Below are positions 53,940 through 63,595 of a DNA stretch of 64,000 nt, in pieces. The translations under genes and the position numbers were made by a program. Source of the DNA: Streptomyces sp. A3M-1-3 (GTDB lineage Bacteria; Actinomycetota; Actinomycetes; Streptomycetales; Streptomycetaceae). The stretch covers positions 1-64,000 of the forward strand of contig NZ_JANAVP010000004.1 of the NCBI RefSeq assembly GCF_024213665.1. The letters are read 5' to 3'. The notes under the pieces were generated by a model. That model saw nothing but the letters and a program-made list of their open reading frames with translations. It was not told where the DNA came from and ran no database searches. Within the stretch, counting starts at the first letter, position 1; the number at the start of each line of letters is the position of its first letter.

Positions 53940-54691
53940 AACTCCTGTTTCTCGACGTACCTCAGCGAGCGCAGCCCGCGCTCCAAATGCCAGTGCAGAT
54001 AGGCGGACACCAGCCCGCTGCCCTCCCGGACATGCCGCGGCTCACACGCGTCCGCCGTCCCCCAGTCCCCCGTCAGCAGCGCGCTGAGCAGGCCGATGGC
54101 CTCCGCAGAGGGTACGACGCTTCCGGGCACCCGGCAGTCGGCGCAGATGACGCCGCCCGCCGCGACGGAGAAGAACCGGTTCGGGCCGTGCATGCCGCAC
54201 TTGGCGCAGTCGTCGAAGCTGGGCGCGTAGCCGTTGACGGCGAGCGAGCGCAGCAGGAACGCGTCCAGGATGAGGTGCGGCTCGTGCTCACCCCGTGCGA
54301 GGGTGCGCAGCGCGCCGACGAGCAGCAGATACTGCTGCACGGCCGGCTCGCCCTCCTGATCGGTGAACCGCTCGGCGGTCTCCAGCATCGCGGTGCCGGC
54401 GGTGTAGCGGGCGTAGTCGGTGACGATGCCGCCTCCGTACGGAGCGATGGTCTCACTCTGCGTACACAACGGCAGCCCGCGCCCGACAAGTTCGCTGCCG
54501 CGCGCGAAGAACTGCACGTCGACGTGCGAGAACGGCTCCAGCCGCGCGCCGAACTTCGACTTCGTACGCCGTACCCCACGAGCGACAGCCCGCACGCGCC
54601 CGTGCCCACGGGTCAGGATCGTGATGATGCGGTCCGCTTCCCCCAGCTTCTGGGTGCGCAGCACGATGCCGTCGTCGCGGAAGAGACTCAT
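53936..54691 (-). CDS. recO: DNA repair protein RecO
   Basis: A 251-residue RecF-pathway mediator. The N-terminal OB fold starts [20 protein letters not shown] (start ATG 54691), and [20 protein letters not shown] follows. A four-Cys zinc motif CAKCG ... CADCR lies around residues 155-180. An upstream open frame of 115 residues is not part of the protein. Coupled to uppS. Confidence 0.95.
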   Translation of the reverse strand: MSLFRDDGIVLRTQKLGEADRIITILTRGHGRVRAVARGVRRTKSKFGARLEPFSHVDVQFFARGSELVGRGLPLCTQSETIAPYGGGIVTDYARYTAGTAMLETAERFTDQEGEPAVQQYLLLVGALRTLARGEHEPHLILDAFLLRSLAVNGYAPSFDDCAKCGMHGPNRFFSVAAGGVICADCRVPGSVVPSAEAIGLLSALLTGDWGTADACEPRHVREGSGLVSAYLHWHLERGLRSLRYVEKQEL

Positions 54692-54796
54692 ACGGCCCAT
54701 TGTCGCGTACGCGGGCGGAGGCCGGGCCGGATGCACAATGAATGAGGTATACTGATACACATCAGCGTGTACATCAAAGGAGCCAAGGAGCCACTC

Positions 54797-55048
54797 GTGA
54801 GTCGCACGGTTATTGATCTTGACGACGAAGCTCTCGCGGCGGCCGCCGAGGAACTCGGCACGACCACCAAGCGGGACACCATCAACACTGCCCTGCGGGA
54901 GGTAACCGCTCGCTACCGGCGACTGCGCGCCCTCGAAGAGTCCCGCGAGCTCGCCGCGGATGGTGCCGTTGATCTGGATATCCTCCTGGACAAGCGCAGA
55001 TATCGGGGCGTACGGGAGGAGTCGGTTGATCTGCACAGGAGCGCGTGA
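54797..55048 (+). CDS. vapB: VapB-family antitoxin
   Basis: An 83-residue antitoxin of the same type as the one at 9585: VSRTVIDLDDEALAAAA strand, TTTKRDTINTALREV helix, acidic C-terminus. GTG 54797 has AAGGAG six bases upstream. Upstream, TGATACACATCA and TGTACATCA-like repeats (54753-54777) may be the operator. The stop abuts the vapC ATG exactly. Confidence 0.88.
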   Translation: MSRTVIDLDDEALAAAAEELGTTTKRDTINTALREVTARYRRLRALEESRELAADGAVDLDILLDKRRYRGVREESVDLHRSA

Positions 55049-55462
55049 ATGAGCGTCGCCGACTACCTCATCGACACATCGGCCCTCGTTCGTGTACTGC
55101 TCGGCCAGGCCACCCGCGAGTGGGATAACAGGATCGGTGCAGGTCTCGTAGCCATCTGCGACTTCACCGAGCTCGAAGTGCTCTACTCTGCCCGTTCGTC
55201 AGCCGACCGCGAACAGATGAAGAACGCCTTCGCCGCGTACTACACCTGGTGCCCCACGCCGGACGGCATCTACAGGCGCGCGCGCGTGGTGCAGGAGCAG
55301 CTCACGGCCAAGGGCGAACATCGCAGCGCGGGGCCCGTCGACCTCCTCGTCGCCGCCGTCGCCGAGGAGTCCGGGCTCACACTCCTGCATTTCGACCGGG
55401 ATTTCACGACGATCGCCCGCACCACCGGCCAGCCTGCCCGCATGATCGACCTGCGGAGCTAG
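55049..55462 (+). CDS. vapC: VapC PIN-domain toxin
   Basis: A 137-residue PIN ribonuclease. Catalytic acids are all present: Asp9 in YLIDTSALVRVLL, Glu in DFTELEVLYSAR, Asp in GPVDLLVAAVAEE and Asp in LLHFDRDFTTIA. Unlike the broken homologue at 9812, this one is complete and, with its antitoxin, should be a working type II module. Confidence 0.92.
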   Translation: MSVADYLIDTSALVRVLLGQATREWDNRIGAGLVAICDFTELEVLYSARSSADREQMKNAFAAYYTWCPTPDGIYRRARVVQEQLTAKGEHRSAGPVDLLVAAVAEESGLTLLHFDRDFTTIARTTGQPARMIDLRS

Positions 55463-55830
55463 CGCCGTCCGGTCACTGCGCCGAACTGGCATGGCGCCCG
55501 GTACGAGACGGCACAGGCCGGATCAAATCACTTCGGTACCGTGGAGCCGAGCCCGCCGGCGCCTTCGGCACCCAGCCGGGCACGGCCGTCACGTCCTTCG
55601 GATCGGGCTCGCCCATCTTCACTCGCCAGCCGTCCTCGCAACCGATGCCGTCGAGCCGGTTTCACGCGCCGGACTGGAACCAAAGGAGCGCGGATTCCCT
55701 CCGTGGCGTTCGGGCGGCCGCCGAGGGCGCCGGTACCGGGTGGAGGGAACTCACACCGTTTGCCGGTTCCGCCACTGGGCGACCGGTATACGGTACGAGA
55801 ACCCGCGCCCCGTCCACGCCGGAGGTCCCA
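55463..55830. other. no recognisable gene
   Basis: A 370-base gap. Open frames exist on both strands but none resembles a known protein. A Shine-Dalgarno GGAGG at 55821-55825 belongs to the next gene. Confidence 0.5.
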
Positions 55831-56178
55831 GTGAGCGCGCAGCACGACGGCCCGTACGGACCCCTGATCCCCATGCCCGACCTCACGACAGAGGCCCTCC
55901 GGGCCGCTGTCGCGAAGATCGCCCCGAGCCGGATCCCAGCTCTCACCCAGCACCTGTTCGAAGCGACGACGAACGCGCAGCAGACCCAGAGTCTGGCCCC
56001 GCTTCGGGCGTTCGTTCACTCGTGGGCGGTGTTCGTGGCGATCGAGCGCCATCCAGAGCGCGCCGCTCGCCTGCGGGAGCTGGAGCGGCTCGTGGATGCG
56101 GGCGAACAGGATCCGACGAAGGCGATCGCCGAGATCCGCCGCCTCCGGGGGGCGGCCGAGGCCGAGGCCGGTCTGTGA
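55831..56178 (+). CDS. DUF6247-like helical protein, possible antitoxin
   Basis: A 115-residue, mostly helical protein (LTTEALRAAVAKIAPSRIPA, FVHSWAVFVAIERHPERAAR, then ELERLVDAGEQDPTKAIAEI). Start GTG 55831 behind GGAGG at 5 bases. It overlaps the next gene by 4 bases (GTGA). It resembles small DUF6247 proteins of Streptomyces (from memory). Pairing with a small RelE-sized gene suggests an antitoxin, but no DNA-binding motif is obvious. Confidence 0.7.
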   Translation: MSAQHDGPYGPLIPMPDLTTEALRAAVAKIAPSRIPALTQHLFEATTNAQQTQSLAPLRAFVHSWAVFVAIERHPERAARLRELERLVDAGEQDPTKAIAEIRRLRGAAEAEAGL

Positions 56179-56435
56179 CCGACTGGACGTGGGACTACAA
56201 CCCCGGCGAGGAGTACATCACCGAAGGGCTGCCGCCCGGCGTGGTGGCGGAGGTGGAGCGACTGGCCACCGAACTCGCCGCGCTGGGTCGAGGCGCGACC
56301 ACGGTAGGCAGGCCCACCGACCGTGAGGGCGGCCTGAGGGAGTTCGACATCCTCGCCGGCCGGGGCTTCATCTCCTTTCTCGCCGTGCCCCGCCAGGAGT
56401 GCGTCTACGTCTGCAACGTCACCTGGTACGGCTGA
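56175..56435 (+). CDS. 86-residue protein, possible RelE/ParE-like toxin
   Basis: Compact alpha/beta protein coupled to the preceding gene. After an N-terminal helix (VVAEVERLATELAALGR) come GGLREFDILAGRGFISFLAV and CVYVCNVTWYG, a beta-hairpin and final strand reminiscent of RelE/ParE toxins, which often end in such strands with an aromatic residue. The match is structural intuition only. The two-gene overlap and sizes fit a type II toxin-antitoxin pair. Confidence 0.6.
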   Translation: MTDWTWDYNPGEEYITEGLPPGVVAEVERLATELAALGRGATTVGRPTDREGGLREFDILAGRGFISFLAVPRQECVYVCNVTWYG

Positions 56436-56437
56436 GG

Positions 56438-56653
56438 TCACGACACCTCGCCCCGGCTGCGCGCGTTGACGTACGCCGTCACCGCACTCAGCCGCTCGGC
56501 CGCCGTGGCCTCCCGTACCGCGTCCGGTACGCAGTCCCACTCCCGGCCCCCGCCGATCGGCCTGAGCTGTACGTACGGGCCCACGTGCCCCATGACCGTG
56601 CCCAGCCTCCCTGTACGGATGTCGACGGCGTACGACCCCACGGCGGCGCTCAC
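56438..56653 (-). CDS. small conserved-looking protein of the XRE/DUF397 locus
   Basis: A 71-residue protein: VGSYAVDIRTGRLGTVMGHV then YVQLRPIGGGREWDCVPDAV, a small beta-rich fold that may be SH3-like, and a C-terminal helix. GTG 56653 overlaps the stop of the upstream gene by 4 bases (GTGA). Such proteins often accompany WhiJ-type regulator loci in Streptomyces. Function unknown. Confidence 0.72.
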   Translation of the reverse strand: MSAAVGSYAVDIRTGRLGTVMGHVGPYVQLRPIGGGREWDCVPDAVREATAAERLSAVTAYVNARSRGEVS

Positions 56654-56865
56654 CCCTCCCCCGGCAGCGCGGCGGCCAGCAGCCGGGCCGTTTCGGCGGT
56701 ACAGCGGCCCAGTTCGATGAGCGCCGGCCGGTCGGTCGGGTCGGCGTACGAGAGCGGGTCGATTCCGAGGGAGGGGAGAATTACTCCCGCGCGGGCGAGC
56801 GCGGCCCGCAATTCGGTGACCGCGGATTCGGCGACTTCGAGCTTTGGTGCATTTCCGTTTTTCAT
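56650..56865 (-). CDS. small helical protein, divergent from the XRE regulator
   Basis: A 71-residue protein, ATG 56865, with a long helix (VAESAVTELRAALARAGV) followed by SLGIDPLSYADPTDRPALIE and a second helix ending the chain. It forms a coupled pair with the gene below, divergent from the XRE regulator 80 bases away, so both are likely under that regulator. No domain recognised. Confidence 0.72.
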   Translation of the reverse strand: MKNGNAPKLEVAESAVTELRAALARAGVILPSLGIDPLSYADPTDRPALIELGRCTAETARLLAAALPGEG

Positions 56866-56946
56866 GCCTCCAGCGTGGGGATTTCTCCCTACCATCGACA
56901 GGGGCGCACGCACTACAACGACGGGGCAGCACAAAGGAGTTAACCC

Positions 56947-57780
56947 ATGGGGAACGGTTCGCGGCAGGCCGCGTGGGAATTCTTCGGGGCGGAACTGAAA
57001 CGACGGCGCGAGGTGGCCGGGCTGACGCAGGCGGAGCTGGGCCTGCGGGTCTTCGTATCCGGCGGCTACATCGGCCAGTTCGAGCAGGCGATCAGGAAGC
57101 CGCAGCGTGATGTGGCCGAACGGATCGACGAGGCGCTGCAAACCGACGGTATTTTCGAGCGGATGTGGCGGAAGCTCATCAACGACTCGCGGTACGCGGA
57201 GTATTTCGCGGCGGTTGCGGAGCTGGAGGCGCTGGCGGCGAAGATCTGCGAGTTCGCCCCGGCGGTCGTGCCTGGGCTTCTGCAGACGGCCACATACGCG
57301 CGAGCCATCACGAGGGCGTTCAACCCGTTCGCCTCCAGCTCACATATTGAGGAGAAGGTGTCGGCCCGTATGGACCGCGCGCATGTCCTCAACAGCACTA
57401 CACGGCCCATGCTTTGGGCGATCCTGCATGAGCACGTACTACGCGTCCCGGTTGGCGGACCTGCAGAGATGGCAGAGCAACTGGACCACATCGCAGCGCT
57501 CGCACACGACGGCACGGTACTGATGCAGGTGCTTCCGTTCTCAGCCGGAGCGTGCGCCGTGATGACCGGAATGATGACGCTCATGGAGTTCGAGGACGCA
57601 CCGCCAACTCTCTATACAGAGACGGAGTTTTCGGGGAACCTGCTGGACGATCCGGCCCTGGTTAAGCGGGCACAAGAAGCCTACGATCTACTCAGGGCCG
57701 CCGCACTGTCGCCGGAGGTGTCCCTGGCCCTGATCGAATCGGCGGCGGAGGACTACAGACGATGCACGAGTACGACCTGA
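56947..57780 (+). CDS. XRE-family regulator with DUF5753 domain (WhiJ-like)
   Basis: A 277-residue protein. The N-terminal Cro/C1 helix-turn-helix spans about residues 15-70 (REVAGLTQAELGLRVFVSGG, then YIGQFEQAIRKP). The C-terminal DUF5753 region includes EFAPAVVPGLLQTATYARAI and VLMQVLPFSAGACAVMTGMM. ATG 56947 has GGAG at 7 bases. It overlaps the DUF397 gene downstream. WhiJ-type pairs influence development and behave like regulator/effector modules; the target here is probably its own locus. Confidence 0.92.
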   Translation: MGNGSRQAAWEFFGAELKRRREVAGLTQAELGLRVFVSGGYIGQFEQAIRKPQRDVAERIDEALQTDGIFERMWRKLINDSRYAEYFAAVAELEALAAKICEFAPAVVPGLLQTATYARAITRAFNPFASSSHIEEKVSARMDRAHVLNSTTRPMLWAILHEHVLRVPVGGPAEMAEQLDHIAALAHDGTVLMQVLPFSAGACAVMTGMMTLMEFEDAPPTLYTETEFSGNLLDDPALVKRAQEAYDLLRAAALSPEVSLALIESAAEDYRRCTSTT

Positions 57781-58034
57781 GCACCGCTCAGTGGCGCAAG
57801 AGCAGCTACAGCAACGGCGACGGTGGCAGCTGCGTCGAGGTCGCGTACGACTTCGCGGGCTCGGCCCAGTGGCGGAAGAGCACGTACAGCGACGGCACCG
57901 GCGGCGACTGCGTCGAGGTGCTCGACAACATCCCCGGCGTCGTCCCCGTCCGGGACAGCAAGAACCCCCACGGCCCCGCCCTGATCGTCACCGCCACCGC
58001 CTGGGCCGCCTTCGTCGCCGGCATCAAGCGCTGA
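57762..58034 (+). CDS. DUF397 protein with duplicated domain
   Basis: A 90-residue protein made of two DUF397 units: AQWRKSSYSNGDGGSCVEVA and AQWRKSTYSDGTGGDCVEVL, then VVPVRDSKNPHGPALIVTA. It starts inside the 3-prime end of the XRE gene (19-base overlap), the standard arrangement of WhiJ/DUF397 modules. In such modules the small protein probably antagonises or modulates the XRE partner. Confidence 0.92.
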   Translation: MHEYDLSTAQWRKSSYSNGDGGSCVEVAYDFAGSAQWRKSTYSDGTGGDCVEVLDNIPGVVPVRDSKNPHGPALIVTATAWAAFVAGIKR

Positions 58035-58169
58035 ACCGCACTACCCCCGGTGCGTTCCGCATGCCCGTAGGGGCTTGGCCTCCCTGCCACCGCGGTGCTG
58101 CCCCGGCGCGGGTGCGACCGCGCCCTCGGCTGACGCGATTCACATGATGCGGCCGCTGCGGGGCCCCGG

Positions 58170-58886
58170 TTACTCCCCCGGGAGTACGGGCCGGGCGGCG
58201 GCCAGCAGCAGCCTGGCCGTGTCGTCGGCGCACAGTTGCAGCGCGGTCCCGACGGTGGCGAGCACCTCGCGCTCGGCGGGGCTGTACGGGCCGTCGGCGA
58301 GGGCGATACGGGCGCCCTGGAGCAGGATCGACTCGCGTCCGGCGGGGGCGAGATGCGGGGCGAGCGGTTCGAGCGCCTCGTGGAGTTCGATGGCGAGGGC
58401 GGCTCCGCACGGTTCGGGCGACGCGTCGTACATCCCGGGCAGCCGCCCGGTGTCCGCGGCGAGCGCCTCGATCAGCATGGTGAGCTGGTCCTCGGTGCAG
58501 TCCTCGAACCCGGCGGAGCGGACGGTGAGGACGGCTGCCTCCCGGACCGTACGCGAGGACGTGCCGCCGGCCGCGAGTACAGCGAGCGCGACGGTGTGCA
58601 CGGCGTCGCGGAGCATCGCGGAGAAGCGGGTGGTGGTGGGGTGGTCCAGGGTGTCGGCGCCGAAGTGGGCGTGACAGGCGGCGCACTCGACGACGGGTCC
58701 GGCGTGGCCGCGCGGCAGCAGGGGAACGCCGAGGAGGGTGAAGCGCCTGCGGCCGGTGCGCCGCCGGTAGTTGCGGTCGCCTCCGCAGTCGGGGCAGAAG
58801 AACTCGCCGTCGCCGACGGTGGTCCAGGTGGTCCGGATGCCCGAGATACGCAGTTTTCGGCCGCTTGGCCCCCGTTCTGGCAGCAC
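58170..58886 (-). CDS. TerB-domain protein with N-terminal zinc ribbon
   Basis: A 238-residue protein. FFCPDCGGDRNYRR and PVVECAACHAHFG form a four-Cys zinc ribbon (about residues 28-75), followed by an all-helical TerB-like domain with EDQLTMLIEALAADTG, ILLQGARIALADGPYSPAER. Start GTG 58886 has GGAGGTG four bases upstream; a longer frame exists without such a site. TerB proteins are linked to tellurite and envelope stress responses, but no ter genes are adjacent. Confidence 0.85.
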   Translation of the reverse strand: MLPERGPSGRKLRISGIRTTWTTVGDGEFFCPDCGGDRNYRRRTGRRRFTLLGVPLLPRGHAGPVVECAACHAHFGADTLDHPTTTRFSAMLRDAVHTVALAVLAAGGTSSRTVREAAVLTVRSAGFEDCTEDQLTMLIEALAADTGRLPGMYDASPEPCGAALAIELHEALEPLAPHLAPAGRESILLQGARIALADGPYSPAEREVLATVGTALQLCADDTARLLLAAARPVLPGE

Positions 58887-59005
58887 ATTCCACCTCCATA
58901 CAGCTCCGGACACCCTTGTCGCGTTGACGTGATGTTAGCCACATCCGTGATGTGACGTCAGCACTGTGGCGGCAGGTTCCTCCGCCGGGGCGCAGACATG
59001 GCCGA

Positions 59006-59035
59006 ACCCCGCCCTCCGTGATCGGGGGGCGGGGT
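59006..59035 (-). terminator. leuA terminator
   Basis: ACCCCGCCC (59006-59014) pairs with GGGCGGGGT (59027-59035), loop of 12, 37 bases after the leuA stop. Confidence 0.78.
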
Positions 59036-59071
59036 CCTGGAGTTGACCTTGAAGCGGGAGGTCAGCGGCGA

Positions 59072-60920
<1,849 letters not shown>

Positions 60921-60925
60921 TACGA

Positions 60926-60973
60926 CTACAGACCCTCGCCGCGGCAGCTAAGGAGAAGCAGCCCGAAACGCAT
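60926..60973 (-). CDS. leucine leader peptide of leuA (15 aa)
   Basis: ATG 60973 opens a 15-codon frame, MRFGLLLLSCRGEGL, with four consecutive Leu codons (CTG CTT CTC CTT) and a fifth before the stop, about 90 bases upstream of leuA. Consecutive codons for the pathway end product are the hallmark of ribosome-mediated attenuation. CTT is a rare codon in this genome, increasing sensitivity to Leu-tRNA supply. Confidence 0.85.
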   Translation of the reverse strand: MRFGLLLLSCRGEGL

Positions 60974-61132
60974 GATGTGCCGCAGCCTAGCCGAGCCGCG
61001 CTGTCGGCGCGGGGCCGTATCAGTATGCGGGATCACATACAGGTAACGGCCAAAAGGTGACCTATCACTCCATTTGGCTAATCGCTGTCGCAGCTAGTGA
61101 CAGCGGCATGACCCAGTGCCACATTACGAGCC

Positions 61133-62212
61133 ATGACCTCCCACAGGTTCCACCACCCTGTCTTCTGCACGATCGTGCCGCCCCACCTCCTCGACAAGCT
61201 GGCGCGGGCCGACGATCCCGCGCTCGCCGGGCCCGCCCGGCGCACCCTGGTGGCGGACGCCGCCCAGCGCACCAGGCGCCGGCTGACCACCGTCGTGGGC
61301 GCCCCGGCCGTGGCCCCGCCGCCCGAGGCCGCCGCCGACGAGCCGCGGCGTTCCATCCACGACGCCGACCACGGGCGCGACCTGCCGGGCCGCAAGGTGC
61401 GCGGGGAGGGCGAGGCGCCCGGCCAGGACGCCACCGTCAACCGTGCGTACAACGGTCTCGGCGCGACCTTCGACCTCTTCCTCAAGGCGTACGCGCGCAA
61501 CTCCATCGACGGCAACGGCCTGCCGCTGGTCGCGACCGTCCACTACGACGAGAGCTACGGCAACGCCTTCTGGGACGGCGAGCAGATGGTCTTCGGCGAC
61601 GGAGACGGCGAGATCTTCCTCGACTTCACGCTGCCGGTGGACGTCATCGGGCATGAGCTGGCGCACGGCGTCACCCAGTACACGGCGAACCTCACCTACT
61701 TCGGGCAGCCGGGCGCGCTCAACGAGTCGGTGTCCGACGTCTTCGGCTCGCTGATCAAGCAGTACACGCTGGACCAGACCGCCACCGAGGCGGACTGGCT
61801 GATCGGCGCGGGGCTGCTCGCCGAGCGCGTGAGCGGGGTCGCGCTGCGCTCGATGAAGGCGCCCGGCACGGCGTACGACGACGACGTACTCGGCAAGGAT
61901 CCGCAGCCCGCGACCATGGACGAGTACGTCCGCACCGGCCGCGACAACGGCGGGGTCCACATCAACTCCGGCATCCCCAACCACGCCTTCTACCTGCTCG
62001 CCACCGAGCTCGGCGGCCGGGCCTGGGAGCGGGCGGGGCAGATCTGGTACGACGTGCTGACCGGCGGCGAGCTGCAGGTGGACGCGAGCTTCGCCGAGTT
62101 CGCCCGGCTCACGGTCGCCGCGGCGGACACCCGCTACGGGGAGGGCGAGGAGCAGGAGGCGCTGCGCAAGGCCTGGTCTCAGGTGGGTGTCCCGCTCGCC
62201 GTGGCGGGATAA
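61133..62212 (+). CDS. M4 family (protealysin-like) metalloprotease
   Basis: A 359-residue thermolysin-family zinc peptidase. The zinc site is VIGHELAHGVTQY with the third ligand in GALNESVSDVFG; NGGVHINSGIPNHAFYLLA supplies catalytic-domain residues. The N-terminus (HHPVFCTIVPPHLLDKLA, then about 90 residues) is the short protealysin-type propeptide, and there is no signal peptide. Protealysins are self-processed and may act inside the cell or be released by other means. Its partner is the inhibitor gene 10 bases downstream. Confidence 0.93.
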   Translation: MTSHRFHHPVFCTIVPPHLLDKLARADDPALAGPARRTLVADAAQRTRRRLTTVVGAPAVAPPPEAAADEPRRSIHDADHGRDLPGRKVRGEGEAPGQDATVNRAYNGLGATFDLFLKAYARNSIDGNGLPLVATVHYDESYGNAFWDGEQMVFGDGDGEIFLDFTLPVDVIGHELAHGVTQYTANLTYFGQPGALNESVSDVFGSLIKQYTLDQTATEADWLIGAGLLAERVSGVALRSMKAPGTAYDDDVLGKDPQPATMDEYVRTGRDNGGVHINSGIPNHAFYLLATELGGRAWERAGQIWYDVLTGGELQVDASFAEFARLTVAAADTRYGEGEEQEALRKAWSQVGVPLAVAG

Positions 62213-62222
62213 GCATGGAGCC

Positions 62223-62489
62223 ATGCGTATCGAGGTAAGGCGTACAGGGGGCTTCGCCGGCATCGAGCGCCGTGCCGAGGTGGACACCTCGGGGCGGCCC
62301 GACGCGGACGAGTGGCATGCCCTGGCCGAGGAGGCGGTCTCCGACGGCCGGGCGGTGCCACCGGCTGGGGTGCCGGACGGGTTCTCGTACCAGATCACGG
62401 TCGACGGCCGCACAGTCCACTGCGCGGACCCGCGGCTCACGGAGGCGCAGCGGAAGCTGATCACGCGGGTACTGAAAGAGGGTGCCTGA
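62223..62489 (+). CDS. emfourin-like protealysin inhibitor
   Basis: An 88-residue protein matching the emfourin family: MRIEVRRTGGFAGIERRAEV at the N-terminus, then SYQITVDGRTVHCAD and a terminal helix LTEAQRKLITRVLKEG. Emfourins are small, tight-binding inhibitors encoded beside protealysin-like M4 proteases. Start ATG 62223. The spacing implies an operon, letting the cell keep the protease inactive in the cytoplasm. Identification relies on recognising the N-terminal motif and context. Confidence 0.82.
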   Translation: MRIEVRRTGGFAGIERRAEVDTSGRPDADEWHALAEEAVSDGRAVPPAGVPDGFSYQITVDGRTVHCADPRLTEAQRKLITRVLKEGA

Positions 62490-62509
62490 CGGGGGCGCGC
62501 GGTGTTTGG

Positions 62510-63352
62510 ATGGCCGCCGTGACTCTTGATCAGCTTGCGCGGCTTCAGATGCTCGAACAGTTCTACGACGCCGTCCCGCGGTCCGGCGCGCGGTCCGAGG
62601 ACTTCGGACCGCTGACCCTCTTCGTACGGGAAGGCCCAGGCTGGCCGTTCTACGCGCGGCCCACGCTCGGGCATCCGGAGGTGGCGACCGCGGCGGACGT
62701 GGACCGCGTCCGCGCGCGGCAGCGGGAGCTGTCCATACCCGAGGCTTTCGAGTGGGTGCACGAGACGACTCCCGGACTGCGCAAGGCGGTCGAGGAGTCG
62801 GGGCTGACCGTCCACGCGCACCCGCTGATGGTGCTGGCCGATGACGCGCCCGCCCCTGTCGCCGCCCGCGTCGCGGAGTCGTCCGTGTCCGTACGTGTGC
62901 TGGGCGCCGAGGACCCGTTCCTGCAGGCCGCGCTGACCGTCCCGCACCTCGCCTTCGCCGTGCCGGGCACCGCAGTCGGCCCCGCGGGCCCGGCGGAGCT
63001 GGCCGCGGAGGCGCTGGCACGTGCGGGGGACGGCTCGGTGGAGCAGCTCGCCGGGCGGATCGGGGACGGGCTGACGGTGGTGGCCGCGGCGGTGGAGGAC
63101 GGCGTGGTGCTCTGCGCCGGCCAGCACAACCCGGTCGGCGGCGTCACCGAGATCGTGGGCGTGGGCACCCTCCCGTCCGCCCGCCGCCGGGGCCTGGCCC
63201 TGGCTGTGACGGCGGCGCTGGTGGCGGACGCGCGGGCGCGGGGCATCGGCACGGTGTTCCTGTCGGCGGGCGACGAGGACGTGGCCCGCATCTACGCCCG
63301 CCTCGGCTTCCGCCCGGTGGCGACGGCCCTGATCGCGGAACCGGCGGAGTAG
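62510..63352 (+). CDS. GNAT family N-acetyltransferase
   Basis: A 280-residue protein: an N-terminal domain (about 1-120), then a GNAT fold with the acetyl-CoA loop EIVGVGTLPSARRRGLALAV (V/I-x-x-x-x-R-x-x-G-x-A variant) and the C-terminal VFLSAGDEDVARIYARLGF. Start ATG 62510 (MAAVTLDQLARL); GTG 62519 is an alternative. The acetylated substrate is unknown. It follows the inhibitor gene by 20 bases and may be cotranscribed. Confidence 0.88.
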   Translation: MAAVTLDQLARLQMLEQFYDAVPRSGARSEDFGPLTLFVREGPGWPFYARPTLGHPEVATAADVDRVRARQRELSIPEAFEWVHETTPGLRKAVEESGLTVHAHPLMVLADDAPAPVAARVAESSVSVRVLGAEDPFLQAALTVPHLAFAVPGTAVGPAGPAELAAEALARAGDGSVEQLAGRIGDGLTVVAAAVEDGVVLCAGQHNPVGGVTEIVGVGTLPSARRRGLALAVTAALVADARARGIGTVFLSAGDEDVARIYARLGFRPVATALIAEPAE

Positions 63353-63367
63353 GCGGGTGGAGTAGGC

Positions 63368-63526
63368 CGCCTGGCGAACGCCGGCCTGCACGGGCACAAG
63401 TACGCCCTTGACGCGACTGTCGCCGAAGTCGCCCTCCGGCAGGCCGGGCCAGTCGCCATGCTGGCCTCGGACCTCGACGACATGTCGAAGCTCTGCGGCG
63501 GCCGGGTCCGGCTCGTCGCCCTCTGA
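63368..63526 (+). pseudogene. C-terminal fragment of a PIN-domain (VapC-like) protein
   Basis: About 52 codons read [20 protein letters not shown], then [20 protein letters not shown], ending [10 protein letters not shown]: the last two helices and strand of a PIN toxin, including one active-site Asp (ALDA) and the SDxDD segment. No N-terminal half or antitoxin is present and no start codon fits. It is a remnant of a lost toxin-antitoxin module. Confidence 0.78.
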
Positions 63527-63595
63527 GAGACGCCCGAACGAGAGGTTCTGGCGGCACTCTTGACACTCCGTCAGACTGCTCGCGACCATCCCGGG

